64,000 bases of DNA from Vibrio maerlii (GCF_003415655.1 NZ_QRHC01000012.1:62001-126000), one strand, 5' to 3'; numbered from the stretch's first letter, positions 1-8,827 are shown. Notes: generated by a model not told the origin, from the sequence alone. A program made the numbers and translations.

Positions 1-1776
1 GTGCTCGTTATCGATCGCACGTAGCTTTTCAAGCTCAGAGTTAGATAGAACTGGCGACTCTAGTTCTACTTTTTGACAGTGCTCTGGAGACTCCGCAAGT
101 AGGTTCTGGTCCTTACCTAGGTAAGTGTTCAGAGACATAACCATGCGCTCACGAATCGGGTCGATTGGTGGGTTAGTTACCTGAGCAAACAGCTGTTTAA
201 AGTAGTTTGATAGATGTTGTGACTGGTGCGAAAGAATCGCTAGTGGCCAGTCGGCACCCATTGCTGAAAGTGGCTCTTTGCCATCTTTCGCCATCGGTAC
301 AATGATTTCATTGACTTCTTCAGAGCTCACACCGAATGCTTGCTGCTTGTGAAGTAGCTTTTCAGGTGATGGCTGACTGAATTCGTTGCTCGCATCTGGC
401 AGTTTCTTCAGGCTTAGAAGGTTCTCTTCAACCCACTTTTCGTAAGGCTGAGCACCTGCAATGCCGTCTTTTACTTCTTCATCAGAGATGATGCGGCCTT
501 GCTCTAGGTCAGCAACGAAGATACGACCTGGCTGTAGACGGCCACGGAACTCAACGTTCTCTGGCTCAATCTCAACAACACCAGACTCAGAAGCCATTAC
601 TAGGAAGTCATCTTTAGTTACTGTGTAGCGAGAAGGACGCAGACCGTTACGGTCAAGGGTTGCACCTACTTGAACACCGTCAGTGAAACATACCGATGCT
701 GGGCCATCCCATGGTTCCATTACGTTCGCATGGTACTGGTAGAACGCGCGACGAGTTGGGTCCATGTTTTTGTTTTCTTGCCATGCTTCAGGGATCATCA
801 TCATCAACGCATGTGGCAGGCTGCGACCAGATAGAACTAGGAGCTCAAGTGCCATATCGAAGTTAGATGAATCCGAGCTGCCTTCCTGACAGATAGGAAG
901 TAGCATGTCGATCTCTGCCTGAGTAAACAGATCAGATTCGATGATTGCTTCACGGGCTTTCATCCAGTTCAGGTTACCGCGAACTGTGTTGATTTCACCG
1001 TTGTGAGCAATGTAACGGAAAGGCTGTGCTAGACGCCAGCGAGGGAATGTATTGGTAGAGAAACGAGAGTGAACCAGTGCTAGCGCACTCACCATCGTTG
1101 GATTCTGTAGATCTAAGAAGTACTGAGGAACTTGTTCCGTCGTTAACTGACCCTTGTACACCACGGTCTTGTAAGACATCGAGTTGATGTAGAAATCATC
1201 ACCAATGTTCGAAATGCTCTCTAGACAAACACGAACCGTGTAGTTACGTAGTACGTACAGTTTACGTTCTAGCTCTTCAGGAGTAATGCCCGGGCCACCA
1301 GAGATGAACACATGCTCAAACTGAGGCTCAGTGCTTAGTGGATCTGCACCGATCATTGAGTTGTCGGTCGGTAAAACGCGGTAGCCGATTACGTCGAGTT
1401 CTAGACGTTTAGCATTGCGCTCTAAGATATCGCGACATTGTGCGCGTTTGTGCTCGTCCTTAGGGAATAGCACCACACCAACACCGTACTTCTCAAATGA
1501 AGGCAGCTTGATACCAAGCTTTACGGCTTCTTCTAGTAGAAATTCGTGTGGCTTCTGAAGCAAGATACCCGCACCGTCACCAGAGCATGGGTCACAACCT
1601 TGACCGCCACGGTGTTCCATGCGCGCTAGCATGTCGAGAGCTTGCGTCACTACTTCATGTGATTTGCGGTTTTTCAGATGAGCAACAAAACCGATACCAC
1701 AAGCATCATGCTCCAACTCTGGAGTATAAAGACCCTGTGAGCTTTGCTCTTTATCTACCTGATCTTGGTAAACCAT
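1..1776 (-). CDS. gltB: Glutamate synthase (NADPH) large subunit, N-terminal part
   Basis: Large subunit of glutamate synthase, which transfers the amide of glutamine to 2-oxoglutarate in ammonia assimilation. The visible part is 592 codons from the start codon (ATG at 1776, preceded by a good GGAAGG ribosome site) and runs off the left edge, so roughly the last 60 percent of the usual ~1490-residue protein is missing. The class II glutamine amidotransferase domain follows a short propeptide of about 25 residues: the motif ELEHDACGIGF places the catalytic Cys at residue 26, which becomes the N-terminus after processing. Motifs such as MEHRGGQG and HSRFSTNTFP are typical. It is divergent from yhcC, as in E. 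coli. A long leader lies upstream (see 1855-2055). Identity is very secure. Confidence 0.97.
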   Translation of the reverse strand, partial: MVYQDQVDKEQSSQGLYTPELEHDACGIGFVAHLKNRKSHEVVTQALDMLARMEHRGGQGCDPCSGDGAGILLQKPHEFLLEEAVKLGIKLPSFEKYGVGVVLFPKDEHKRAQCRDILERNAKRLELDVIGYRVLPTDNSMIGADPLSTEPQFEHVFISGGPGITPEELERKLYVLRNYTVRVCLESISNIGDDFYINSMSYKTVVYKGQLTTEQVPQYFLDLQNPTMVSALALVHSRFSTNTFPRWRLAQPFRYIAHNGEINTVRGNLNWMKAREAIIESDLFTQAEIDMLLPICQEGSSDSSNFDMALELLVLSGRSLPHALMMMIPEAWQENKNMDPTRRAFYQYHANVMEPWDGPASVCFTDGVQVGATLDRNGLRPSRYTVTKDDFLVMASESGVVEIEPENVEFRGRLQPGRIFVADLEQGRIISDEEVKDGIAGAQPYEKWVEENLLSLKKLPDASNEFSQPSPEKLLHKQQAFGVSSEEVNEIIVPMAKDGKEPLSAMGADWPLAILSHQSQHLSNYFKQLFAQVTNPPIDPIRERMVMSLNTYLGKDQNLLAESPEHCQKVELESPVLSNSELEKLRAIDNEH

Positions 1777-1854
1777 AGATACATCCTTCCAGTTAAATCT
1801 AGGCTAGGGGCATATAGCTGACTTAGCCTTGTCCTTTATATTTATGAATCTAAA

Positions 1855-2055
1855 CCACCTATGCTGGTGGCTGAGTCCTTTCCGTATCTCGCAGGAAAAG
1901 TATTGCGAGAAAAACAATCCTTAGTGAATCCCAATGATTTAATATCACGTCATAGTGATTTATATGGTGGGTGTTGGGATTCACCGACATTTCTGCATTT
2001 ATCCACTGTCATAAAAACGACAAAATTAGCAGAATTGTGTAAGTATCCTACAATT
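1855..2055 (-). promoter_or_regulatory. Structured gltB leader with three hairpins and an operator-like dyad
   Basis: The 527-base gap 1777-2303 separates divergent gltB and yhcC. On the gltB side I see a perfect 11-bp inverted repeat (GTGAATCCCAA at 1924-1934 with TTGGGATTCAC at 1974-1984) that encloses a smaller ATCAC/GTGAT hairpin (1944-1959); a 7-bp hairpin TCTCGCA/TGCGAGA (1887-1910); and CCACC/GGTGG (1855-1870). Farther up, AATTGT-N11-ACAATT (2033-2055) looks like a protein-binding dyad. None has a T-run, so these are not simple terminators. A cis-acting RNA or attenuation-like control is possible but unproven. In 2056-2303 I see only AT-rich sequence that should hold the yhcC promoter. 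Confidence 0.4.
1859..1990 (-). CDS. Possible 43-codon leader ORF upstream of gltB
   Basis: An ORF on the gltB strand that starts with ATG at 1990 and stops at TAG inside a small hairpin, 83 bases before the gltB start. The predicted peptide begins MSVNPNTHHINHYD, is rich in Asn and His in its first half, and has a hydrophobic stretch LRIVFLAILFL followed by a charged tail. There is no good Shine-Dalgarno (only a distant GGAT), and the codons include several rare ones (three ATA, two AGG). It overlaps the inverted repeats of the leader, so the reading frame may be accidental and the RNA structure the real signal. I do not recognise the peptide. Confidence 0.25.
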   Translation of the reverse strand: MSVNPNTHHINHYDVILNHWDSLRIVFLAILFLRDTERTQPPA

Positions 2056-2303
2056 TTGTTTAGCTTAATTCCAACGAAAGTTTGACCGTGTAGAACATTT
2101 TTTGCGTCAAAAAGTGAATATTCAGTTTAACATTTACTCAACATTTCGGTTTTTAGCGTTATTTTTTGCATGTTTATTGATTTGCGTTAGGTGGCTCGCG
2201 AATTTTTGACGCTATTCTGTGCGGTCTTTAATTGCAGGGATGTAATTTTATTTCATAAATAGGATTGAGATTTATTCTTAGTTACTAAGTTACGGGTAAT
2301 CGA

Positions 2304-3242
2304 ATGCAGTTACATGAGTTGGTGAACACTATTGGACAAGACCTTCAGCGTCGATATGGCGAGAAGGTACATAAGCTGACGCTACATGGCGGTTTTAGTT
2401 GTCCAAATAGAGATGGCACTATCGGGCGAGGAGGATGTACATTTTGTAATGTGGCTTCTTTTGCTGATGAAGAAACTCAAGTAAAGAGTATTGTTGACCA
2501 ACTCACTGACCGAGCGGGTGAGATTGCACGAGCGAAGAAGTATCTGGCTTATTTTCAGGCTTACACCAGCACTTACGCCGAGGTACAGGTTCTTAAAAAC
2601 ATGTACGAAGAAGCTCTCAAGGCTGCAGATATTGTTGGTTTGTGTGTGGGGACTCGTCCTGACTGTGTGCCTGACTCTGTCCTTGAGTTGCTATCGGGTT
2701 ATGTGGAGCAAGGCTACGAAATTTGGCTTGAGCTTGGGCTGCAAACTGCAAACAATGACACCCTAAAACGCATCAATCGTGGTCATGACTTTGAAGTCTA
2801 TGAAGCGATCACCAAGCGTGCCCGTGCTCTGGGTATCAAAGTGTGTACTCATTTGATTGTTGGCCTACCTAAAGAGACCAAACAAGACAATCTTGAGACC
2901 TTAGATAAGGTACTTAAAGTGGGCACTGATGGTATCAAGCTACATGGTCTACATATTGTAGAAGGCAGTACTATGGCAAAAGCCTGGAAAGCGGGTCGCC
3001 TAGAAGCCCCTTCCCTTGAGGAGTATGTGGATATTGCGAGCGAAGTTATTCGTCGTACACCTGCAGATGTGGTTTATCACCGTGTGAGTTCAGCTGCTCG
3101 TCGACCTACTTTATTATCCCCACTGTGGTGTGAAAACCGTTGGCTTGCTATGACCGAAATTGGTCGTGCGTTAAATAAAGAGGGCGCTCAAGGTGCTCTT
3201 GTTGGTCAACCGTTCGAGTACACCCTGCCCATTTTAAAGTAA
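2304..3242 (+). CDS. yhcC: Radical SAM protein of the YhcC family (TIGR01212)
   Basis: A radical SAM protein of 312 residues, cytosolic, with exact function unknown. The cluster-binding cysteines are visible as C33, C45 and C48 in the family-typical spacing Cx11CxxC within GGFSCPNRDGTIGRGG-C-TFC. The central part carries the usual SAM-radical barrel signatures (VGTRPDCVP, ELGLQTANNDTLKRINRGH, HLIVGLPKET). The start ATG at 2304 has a weak ribosome site. In E. coli yhcC also lies between gltB and arcB, which supports the name. The family is sometimes loosely annotated as an oxidoreductase; I would not go beyond radical SAM protein. Confidence 0.9.
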   Translation: MQLHELVNTIGQDLQRRYGEKVHKLTLHGGFSCPNRDGTIGRGGCTFCNVASFADEETQVKSIVDQLTDRAGEIARAKKYLAYFQAYTSTYAEVQVLKNMYEEALKAADIVGLCVGTRPDCVPDSVLELLSGYVEQGYEIWLELGLQTANNDTLKRINRGHDFEVYEAITKRARALGIKVCTHLIVGLPKETKQDNLETLDKVLKVGTDGIKLHGLHIVEGSTMAKAWKAGRLEAPSLEEYVDIASEVIRRTPADVVYHRVSSAARRPTLLSPLWCENRWLAMTEIGRALNKEGAQGALVGQPFEYTLPILK

Positions 3243-3417
3243 CGATCATCTTAAGAGGAAGCGAAAGTCGTCAGACTCCTAAGTGTTTCCTCGTTTTCGT
3301 TTTTCGTCTATTTTCCTGCTTTTCATCATCCTTTCACCCCGTTTGCTGGTCAGCATGCTGTTTTTTCATCAAAAAATAGTACACTGCCTCTACTGACCTG
3401 TTTCTGCGGAGTATTTG

Positions 3418-5757
3418 ATGAAACCGATGAAGAACCTCGCTCAGTACTATGTCGACTTATTAGTACGACTCGGTATTGTGCGCTTTTCTGTTGTTCTTGC
3501 CCTCGCCTTGGTTGCGCTTGCCCTTGTTGTGCAAGTTGTCATTACCATGCTACTCAAAGGGCGGGTGGATGATGTTGATATCGTCCGTTCTATTTTCTTT
3601 GGTTTGCTTATTACCCCATGGGCGGTCTACTTCTTATCGGTAGTCGTTGACCAGCTTGAAGAGTCCCGCCAACGCCTAGCCAAACTGGTTTCTAAGCTCA
3701 AAGACATGCGCTCTCGAGATCAAGAGATGAACATTAAGCTGCAAAGCAACATTGAAAAGCTTAATAAAGAGATCGAAGAGCGAATTAAAGCTGAAGAAGC
3801 GCGTGAAGAAGCGATGCATGATCTTGAAAACGAGGTCTATCAACGCGAGCGTACTCAGGTCGAATTGGCCGAGAGAACAGCACTATTGCGTTCTTTTATT
3901 GATGCCTCACCGGATCTCATTTATTACCGTAATGCCGATGGCGTATTCTCTGGCTGTAACAAGGCAGTAGAGGACCTGATTGGTAAGAGAGAAAAGGATC
4001 TCGTTGGTTTGACACCATGGGATGTGTACAGCAAAGAGATTGCCCAGCAAGTGGTAGAAACCGATGAGAAGGTTTTCCATGACAACCAAGCGCTCACGTA
4101 TGAGCAGTGGCTTGAATATCCAGATGGTAAGAAGAGCTACTTTGAACTGCGTAAAGTGCCCTTTTATAGTAAAGACGGCCGCCACCTAGGTCTGGTTGGC
4201 TTTGGTCGTGATATTACTGAGCGCAAGCATTCTCAAGAGAAGCTAGAAAAAGCGAGCCGTGATAAAACCACCTTCATTTCTACGATCAGTCACGAACTGA
4301 GAACGCCGTTAAACGGCATCGTTGGCCTGAGTCGCATGCTGCTTGATAGCAAACTTAATGAAGAACAACGTCAGTACATGCAGACGATCAACGTCAGTGC
4401 CGTCACACTGGGCAACATATTTAACGATATTATCGATATGGATAAGTTCGATCGACGCAAGCTTGAGCTTTTCCCTAAACCACTCAATTTTGAAGAGTTT
4501 GTCCTAGAGATGGAAAGTATCTCAGGCTTGATGGCTTCTCAAAAAGGGCTGCGTTTCGACTTAGAGCGATTGAGCGACCTGCCTGGCGCAATTGAAGTCG
4601 ATGCAACACGTCTTCGCCAAGTACTTTGGAATCTGGTCAGTAACGCCATGAAGTTCACCAAAGAGGGTGGGGTAGTCATGAGTGTTGAAGCTGAAACCGA
4701 TCAACGCTTTGCATATATTACTATTGAAGTTGAAGATAGCGGTATTGGGATTCCTCAGGCTGAGCTCGATAAGATCTTTGCGATGTATTATCAGGTGAAG
4801 TCCGGCAAAGACAATTTACACGCCGTGGGTACAGGTATCGGCCTTGCAGTCTCTAAGCAACTGATCAACATGATGGATGGTGATATTACCGTTAGCAGTG
4901 AAGAGGGATTTGGCAGTACCTTTACTGTTACTATCAAGGCACCACTTGCTGAGATTGAGCAACCTGAAACGACAGTGACAGCAGCATCGCATGAGCTAAA
5001 CATCTTCATGGTTGAGGATATTGAACTCAATATCACCGTTGCACGCTCTTTGCTTGAAAGCCTTGGACATGAAGTGACGGTAGCGATGAACGGTGAAGAA
5101 GCAATGGAGATGTTTGACCCTGAGCTTTACGATCTTGCCTTCCTAGATATTAATTTACCGGATATGACCGGTTTTGATATCGCAGAGTACTTTAGAAGAA
5201 CCTACCTTGATTTACCTCCGCTCGTCGCACTTACGGCGAACGTCATTAAAGACAAGAGCGAGTATCTCGAGAAAGGCATGGATGATGCGATCAGTAAGCC
5301 ACTTTCTGTCTCTTCAGTCCTCAAAGTCATCGTGAAGTTTATTGATGCGGCAGAGCAACAAGATAAGCAAGTGATTGAGTCGAAGCCAAAAGAATCCTGT
5401 GATGAGTATGGTCAAGTACTTGATTTAGCTATGCTTGAGTCATATGTTGATATTGTTGGCCCTGAGTTAGTGCTTGATAACATTAGTATGTTTGAAGAGA
5501 TGATGCCGGGCTATATAGAGGTACTGACCTCGAACCTTACCGCCAAGGATCAGGCGAGTATTGCTGAAGAGGCGCACAAAATTAAAGGTGCTGCGGGCTC
5601 AATCGGCCTCAAGCGCATTCAATCAGTAGCTCAAAAAGCGCAATCACCAGACTTACCAGCATGGTGGGATAACATCAGTGATTGGGTTGATGAAATTGAG
5701 AATGAGTACAGCAAAGATATTGAGGTACTTAAACAGTGGTTAGGTCAAAGACCCTAG
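3418..5757 (+). CDS. arcB: Aerobic respiration control hybrid sensor kinase ArcB
   Basis: Tripartite inner-membrane kinase that signals respiratory redox state to ArcA. The 779-residue protein has two N-terminal membrane segments (about 22-45 and 58-77), a coiled-coil linker, a PAS domain (about 155-270), HisKA with the phospho-accepting His at 292 (ISHELRTPLN), an HATPase domain (DSGIGIP, GTGIGLAVS), a receiver domain with Asp 577 (YDLAFLDINLPDM) and a C-terminal HPt domain with His 720 (EEAHKIKGAAGS). I chose ATG 3418 over the in-frame TTG at 3415 because GGAG at 3408-3411 is better spaced. The redox Cys180 of E. coli ArcB is present, but the position of Cys241 is Tyr. Followed closely by a lipoprotein gene. 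Confidence 0.96.
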   Translation: MKPMKNLAQYYVDLLVRLGIVRFSVVLALALVALALVVQVVITMLLKGRVDDVDIVRSIFFGLLITPWAVYFLSVVVDQLEESRQRLAKLVSKLKDMRSRDQEMNIKLQSNIEKLNKEIEERIKAEEAREEAMHDLENEVYQRERTQVELAERTALLRSFIDASPDLIYYRNADGVFSGCNKAVEDLIGKREKDLVGLTPWDVYSKEIAQQVVETDEKVFHDNQALTYEQWLEYPDGKKSYFELRKVPFYSKDGRHLGLVGFGRDITERKHSQEKLEKASRDKTTFISTISHELRTPLNGIVGLSRMLLDSKLNEEQRQYMQTINVSAVTLGNIFNDIIDMDKFDRRKLELFPKPLNFEEFVLEMESISGLMASQKGLRFDLERLSDLPGAIEVDATRLRQVLWNLVSNAMKFTKEGGVVMSVEAETDQRFAYITIEVEDSGIGIPQAELDKIFAMYYQVKSGKDNLHAVGTGIGLAVSKQLINMMDGDITVSSEEGFGSTFTVTIKAPLAEIEQPETTVTAASHELNIFMVEDIELNITVARSLLESLGHEVTVAMNGEEAMEMFDPELYDLAFLDINLPDMTGFDIAEYFRRTYLDLPPLVALTANVIKDKSEYLEKGMDDAISKPLSVSSVLKVIVKFIDAAEQQDKQVIESKPKESCDEYGQVLDLAMLESYVDIVGPELVLDNISMFEEMMPGYIEVLTSNLTAKDQASIAEEAHKIKGAAGSIGLKRIQSVAQKAQSPDLPAWWDNISDWVDEIENEYSKDIEVLKQWLGQRP

Positions 5758-5777
5758 TCGATGAGGATATAATAAAG

Positions 5778-6236
5778 ATGAAAAAACTAGCACTAGTAGG
5801 ACTAAGCGTGATGGCTTTAGCCGGTTGTAGCTCGATCACAACATCAGAGGTTGACTGGTCTGCTGATGCAACAGCAATGAAAGCAGCAACAGATGTAACG
5901 CTGCGTAGCAATCTTTGGTTGAACAAAATGCCTATGATTGGTGATGAAAGAAATGAAGAAACGCTTCACGGCGCACTTTACCTTGAATCAAGTAGTTACT
6001 TGCCAGCAGAGCTCGATGTCACTCAGGTCGTACTTCGCCAGGGTACTGAAACCTGGTCAATATATGCAGATGATGTTGAGTTGCGCACGCACAGTGCAAC
6101 GGCATGGGAAGTCGCATTTAAGTGGCAGCTGGAGATAGACCCTGAGCAGCCGGTCGATGTAGCAGTAGAGCTTATCAAGGAAGAGAAAACAGAATGGGTA
6201 GTGAACAACCAAGTTAAGCTGGATGTAGTTTACTAA
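5778..6236 (+). CDS. Predicted lipoprotein of unknown function
   Basis: A 152-residue predicted lipoprotein. The N-terminus MKKLALVGLSVMALAGCSS is a textbook lipoprotein signal with lipobox LAGC, so Cys16 would be acylated; Ser at +2 predicts the outer membrane. The rest is rich in beta-type sequence (QVVLRQGTETWSIYADDVELR) without a domain I can name. ATG 5778 is chosen because longer frames would bury the signal peptide. It begins 20 bases after arcB on the same strand and probably shares its transcript. Downstream lies a 14-bp perfect inverted repeat, then convergent fldB. Confidence 0.8.
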   Translation: MKKLALVGLSVMALAGCSSITTSEVDWSADATAMKAATDVTLRSNLWLNKMPMIGDERNEETLHGALYLESSSYLPAELDVTQVVLRQGTETWSIYADDVELRTHSATAWEVAFKWQLEIDPEQPVDVAVELIKEEKTEWVVNNQVKLDVVY

Positions 6237-6257
6237 CTAGGCTTATTAGCGTTTAGA

Positions 6258-6295
6258 TTTCTAGTTCCTAGCAGTTTTGCCCTAGGAACTAGAAA
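6258..6295. repeat. CTAG-rich 14-bp inverted repeat between convergent genes
   Basis: Perfect arms TTTCTAGTTCCTAG (6258-6271) and CTAGGAACTAGAAA (6282-6295) around a 10-base loop. Each arm contains CTAG twice. The element sits between the ends of the lipoprotein gene and fldB, where it could end transcription from either side, but neither side has a proper T-run. It shares the outer TTTCTAG/CTAGAAA with the hairpin at 8757-8788. Confidence 0.75.
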
Positions 6296-6306
6296 CACAT
6301 TATAGG

Positions 6307-6825
6307 TTAGATAGTCTCAGCGTACTCGTTCAGAATTTGAGTTACCCAAGCTTCAATACGCTCATCACTTTGCTCATACTGAGAGTCTTCATCTAGCGCT
6401 AATCCAACAAACTTCTCACCATCTTCCGTCAGTGCTTTCGAAGCCTCAAATTCATAGCCTTCTTTTGACCAGTAGCCGATAAACTTCGCTCCGGTTGGTT
6501 TCAGTTCGTCATGCAGCATACCCATTGCATCAAGGAACCATTCGCCATAGCCTTCTTGATCGCCTAAGCCGAACAACGCGACGTGCTTGCCATCGAGTTG
6601 AATGCCGTTGATTTGATCCCATATTTCTCCCCAATCCTCTTGGAGTTCACCGAAATCCCATGTTGATATGCCAAGAATGAGTAAATCATAATCATTCATT
6701 AGAGTCAGTGAAGATTCTTTTACATTATGAAGGTTGACAAGGTCTTCACCAATGATGCCGCGCATCTTCTCTGCTGCCATCTCGGTATAGCAAGTTGTAG
6801 AGCCGTAGAATAAACCAATTTTCAT
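6307..6825 (-). CDS. fldB: Flavodoxin FldB
   Basis: Long-chain flavodoxin of 172 residues, an FMN-carrying electron carrier in the cytosol. The phosphate-binding loop near the start is GLFYGSTTCYTE, followed by ISTWDFGELQEDW and the second FMN loop FGLGDQEGYGEWFLDAMG. I place the start at ATG 6825 (MKIGLFYG), which matches flavodoxin N-termini; a further ATG four codons upstream is possible. Neither has a clear ribosome site. The order fldB (divergent), xerD, dsbC, recJ, prfB, lysS is the same as in E. coli, which favours FldB over FldA. Confidence 0.9.
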   Translation of the reverse strand: MKIGLFYGSTTCYTEMAAEKMRGIIGEDLVNLHNVKESSLTLMNDYDLLILGISTWDFGELQEDWGEIWDQINGIQLDGKHVALFGLGDQEGYGEWFLDAMGMLHDELKPTGAKFIGYWSKEGYEFEASKALTEDGEKFVGLALDEDSQYEQSDERIEAWVTQILNEYAETI

Positions 6826-6972
6826 TGTGATGTGCATGTGTGTAAATGAGCAATAGCGGGATTCTAACGCTAAACCAAGGTCGATATAAGGTTTTTATGG
6901 AAATCTGTGACTGGCTCACATACCCTGTATATATAACCACTGGTTGTGACCCTGTTTTTAGTGAGAGGCACT

Positions 6973-7911
6973 GTGAGCCAAAACGAACCTGTAGCAGCGA
7001 CAGCGGTAAAACCGATGTCCACCGAGCAAGCGCTTGTCGAACAATTTTTAGATGCGATGTGGATGGAGCGAGGGCTATCAGATAACACCTTGAGCTCTTA
7101 CCGCAATGATTTAAATAAGCTATTGGAGTGGATGAAAGCGAATAATTACCGCCTCGATTTCATTAGTACTGCTGGCTTGCAAGAATACCAATCGTGGCTG
7201 GTGGATAAGGATTACAAGCAGACCTCAAGAGCGAGAATGCTTTCAGCTATTCGTCGATTGTTTCAATACCTGCACCGAGAAAAGCAAAGGGGTGATGATC
7301 CCAGTGCACTCTTGGTTAGCCCCAAGCTTCCAAAGCGTCTACCAAAAGATCTCAGTGAAGAGCAAGTCGACGCGTTATTGGAAGCGCCTGATCCAAATAA
7401 CCCGATTGAGCTAAGAGACAAGGCGATGCTCGAGCTTCTATATGCAACTGGCCTACGTGTGACGGAACTGGTGAGTTTAACTATGGAGAACATTAGTCTT
7501 CGGCAGGGGGTAGTGCGAGTGATCGGTAAAGGTAATAAGGAACGCTTAGTACCGATGGGAGAAAATGCGGTTGAATGGATAGAGGCATTCATCAGTAAAG
7601 GTCGCCCAGAGTTGCTTGGAGAAAAAACCTCCGATGTGGTGTTCCCGAGCAATAGAGCGAAGCAAATGACTCGCCAAACCTTCTGGCATCGTATTAAGTT
7701 CTATGCGACGTTAGCAAATATCGATACAGAGCTACTTTCTCCTCACGTATTACGACATGCATTTGCCACACATCTGTTAAACTATGGGGCAGACTTGCGT
7801 GTGGTACAAATGTTGTTGGGGCACAGTGACTTGTCTACGACACAGATTTATACTCACGTCGCTAACGAGCGATTGAAGCAAATCCATAGCGAGCATCACC
7901 CAAGAGCGTGA
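6973..7911 (+). CDS. xerD: Site-specific tyrosine recombinase XerD
   Basis: Partner of XerC in resolving chromosome dimers at dif, under FtsK control. The N-terminal SAM-like core-binding domain (about residues 25-110) is followed by the catalytic domain with the conserved residues in ATGLRVTEL (Arg), GKGNKERL (Lys), HVLRHAFATHLL (His, Arg), LLGHSDLSTTQIYTH (His and the nucleophile Tyr). I chose GTG 6973, because GAGG at 6964-6967 is well placed; this gives 312 residues. ATG 7015 would give 298 residues, the E. coli length, but lacks a ribosome site. First gene of the xerD-dsbC pair (29-base gap). Confidence 0.95.
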   Translation: MSQNEPVAATAVKPMSTEQALVEQFLDAMWMERGLSDNTLSSYRNDLNKLLEWMKANNYRLDFISTAGLQEYQSWLVDKDYKQTSRARMLSAIRRLFQYLHREKQRGDDPSALLVSPKLPKRLPKDLSEEQVDALLEAPDPNNPIELRDKAMLELLYATGLRVTELVSLTMENISLRQGVVRVIGKGNKERLVPMGENAVEWIEAFISKGRPELLGEKTSDVVFPSNRAKQMTRQTFWHRIKFYATLANIDTELLSPHVLRHAFATHLLNYGADLRVVQMLLGHSDLSTTQIYTHVANERLKQIHSEHHPRA

Positions 7912-7940
7912 TCACTAATTAATTTGATTAAGGTAACGAT

Positions 7941-8732
7941 ATGAGCGTTATTCGCCACATCACAACTCTGACCCTATGTTCATTCATTGCTGCGTGTGGG
8001 GCAGAAGAGCAGAGCGTTAAAGCTGAAACAACACAACAAACGGTGCCTGAGCAAGCGTCTGAGGTTAGCCAAGACGAACTGCAGCAGTTAAAAAACCGTT
8101 TCAGCAAGCTAAAAATAGAAGTGCAAGAAGCGCAGCCATCTCCCGTTGCTGGCCTATATGAACTGACAACCAATGCCGGTGTGTTTTACTCGAGCCTAGA
8201 AGGCGACTACTTCCTAACCGGGACTCTCTTCTCGTTAGATAAAGAAGGCAATTATGTTGACCTTCTGGCTGCAAAACAACAACCACTCAATGCGGAAAAA
8301 GTAGAAGCATTAGCGGATAGCATGATTGTTTACAAAGCTGACAATGAAAAACATGTGATCACTGTCTTCACTGATATCACGTGTGGGTACTGTCTAAAGC
8401 TACATCGTGAGTTACAAGATTACCTAGATAAAGGCATTACCGTTCGCTATCTGGCCTATCCACGAAACGGTTTGCAAAACCAAACCGCAGAAGAGATGGC
8501 GAAAATCTGGTGTGCTGAAGACAATGCACAAGCTTTACATGCAGCAAAGGTTGATCGTCAATCCGCTGAGCCTATTGGGGATATGGCTATGTGCCGTGCA
8601 ACCGTAGCAGAACACTTCAATCTAGGTCGTGAACTGGGTATTTCTGGTACACCAGCAATCATTCTAGAAAGTGGTGAAATCGTTGGTGGTTACGTCGATG
8701 CAAACCAACTGCTTAAGATTATTGAGAAGTAA
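7941..8732 (+). CDS. dsbC: Thiol:disulfide interchange protein DsbC, possibly lipid-anchored
   Basis: Periplasmic disulfide isomerase of 263 residues. The thioredoxin-fold active site is CGYC at 148-151 (FTDITCGYCLKLH), with the usual cis-Pro loop GISGTPAI near the end and a second cysteine pair (IWC and MAMC) that is structural in DsbC. The N-terminal dimerisation domain covers about residues 45-110. The signal sequence ends in FIAACG, an acceptable lipobox with Cys19; the E. coli protein is a soluble periplasmic protein, so membrane anchoring would be a difference. An Ala/Glu/Gln-rich linker of some 20 residues follows, as expected for a tethered protein. Downstream of xerD, upstream of recJ. 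Confidence 0.93.
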   Translation: MSVIRHITTLTLCSFIAACGAEEQSVKAETTQQTVPEQASEVSQDELQQLKNRFSKLKIEVQEAQPSPVAGLYELTTNAGVFYSSLEGDYFLTGTLFSLDKEGNYVDLLAAKQQPLNAEKVEALADSMIVYKADNEKHVITVFTDITCGYCLKLHRELQDYLDKGITVRYLAYPRNGLQNQTAEEMAKIWCAEDNAQALHAAKVDRQSAEPIGDMAMCRATVAEHFNLGRELGISGTPAIILESGEIVGGYVDANQLLKIIEK

Positions 8733-8756
8733 TCACAAACTATAATGCTCCCAATG

Positions 8757-8788
8757 TTTCTAGCGCTTAGATCCCTGAGCGCTAGAAA
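8757..8788. repeat. CTAG-containing 11-bp inverted repeat between dsbC and recJ
   Basis: Perfect arms TTTCTAGCGCT (8757-8767) and AGCGCTAGAAA (8778-8788), 10-base loop. Its position just after dsbC suggests a transcription end or a mobile palindrome; there is no T-run after it. The outer seven bases of each arm match the element at 6258-6295, while the inner bases differ. Confidence 0.7.
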
Positions 8789-8827
8789 TCCATCTTGTGC
8801 TAACAGCTTTCCTCAAATAATGAGTTC

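Noticed and set aside
1861..2085. 74-codon ORF on the plus strand in the gltB-yhcC gap
   Set aside because: No ribosome site, lies antisense over the inverted repeats of the gltB leader, and the predicted peptide shows no family or signal.
3415..3417. TTG start of arcB one codon upstream of the ATG
   Set aside because: The Shine-Dalgarno GGAG would be only three bases away; ATG 3418 also gives His292 numbering as in E. coli.
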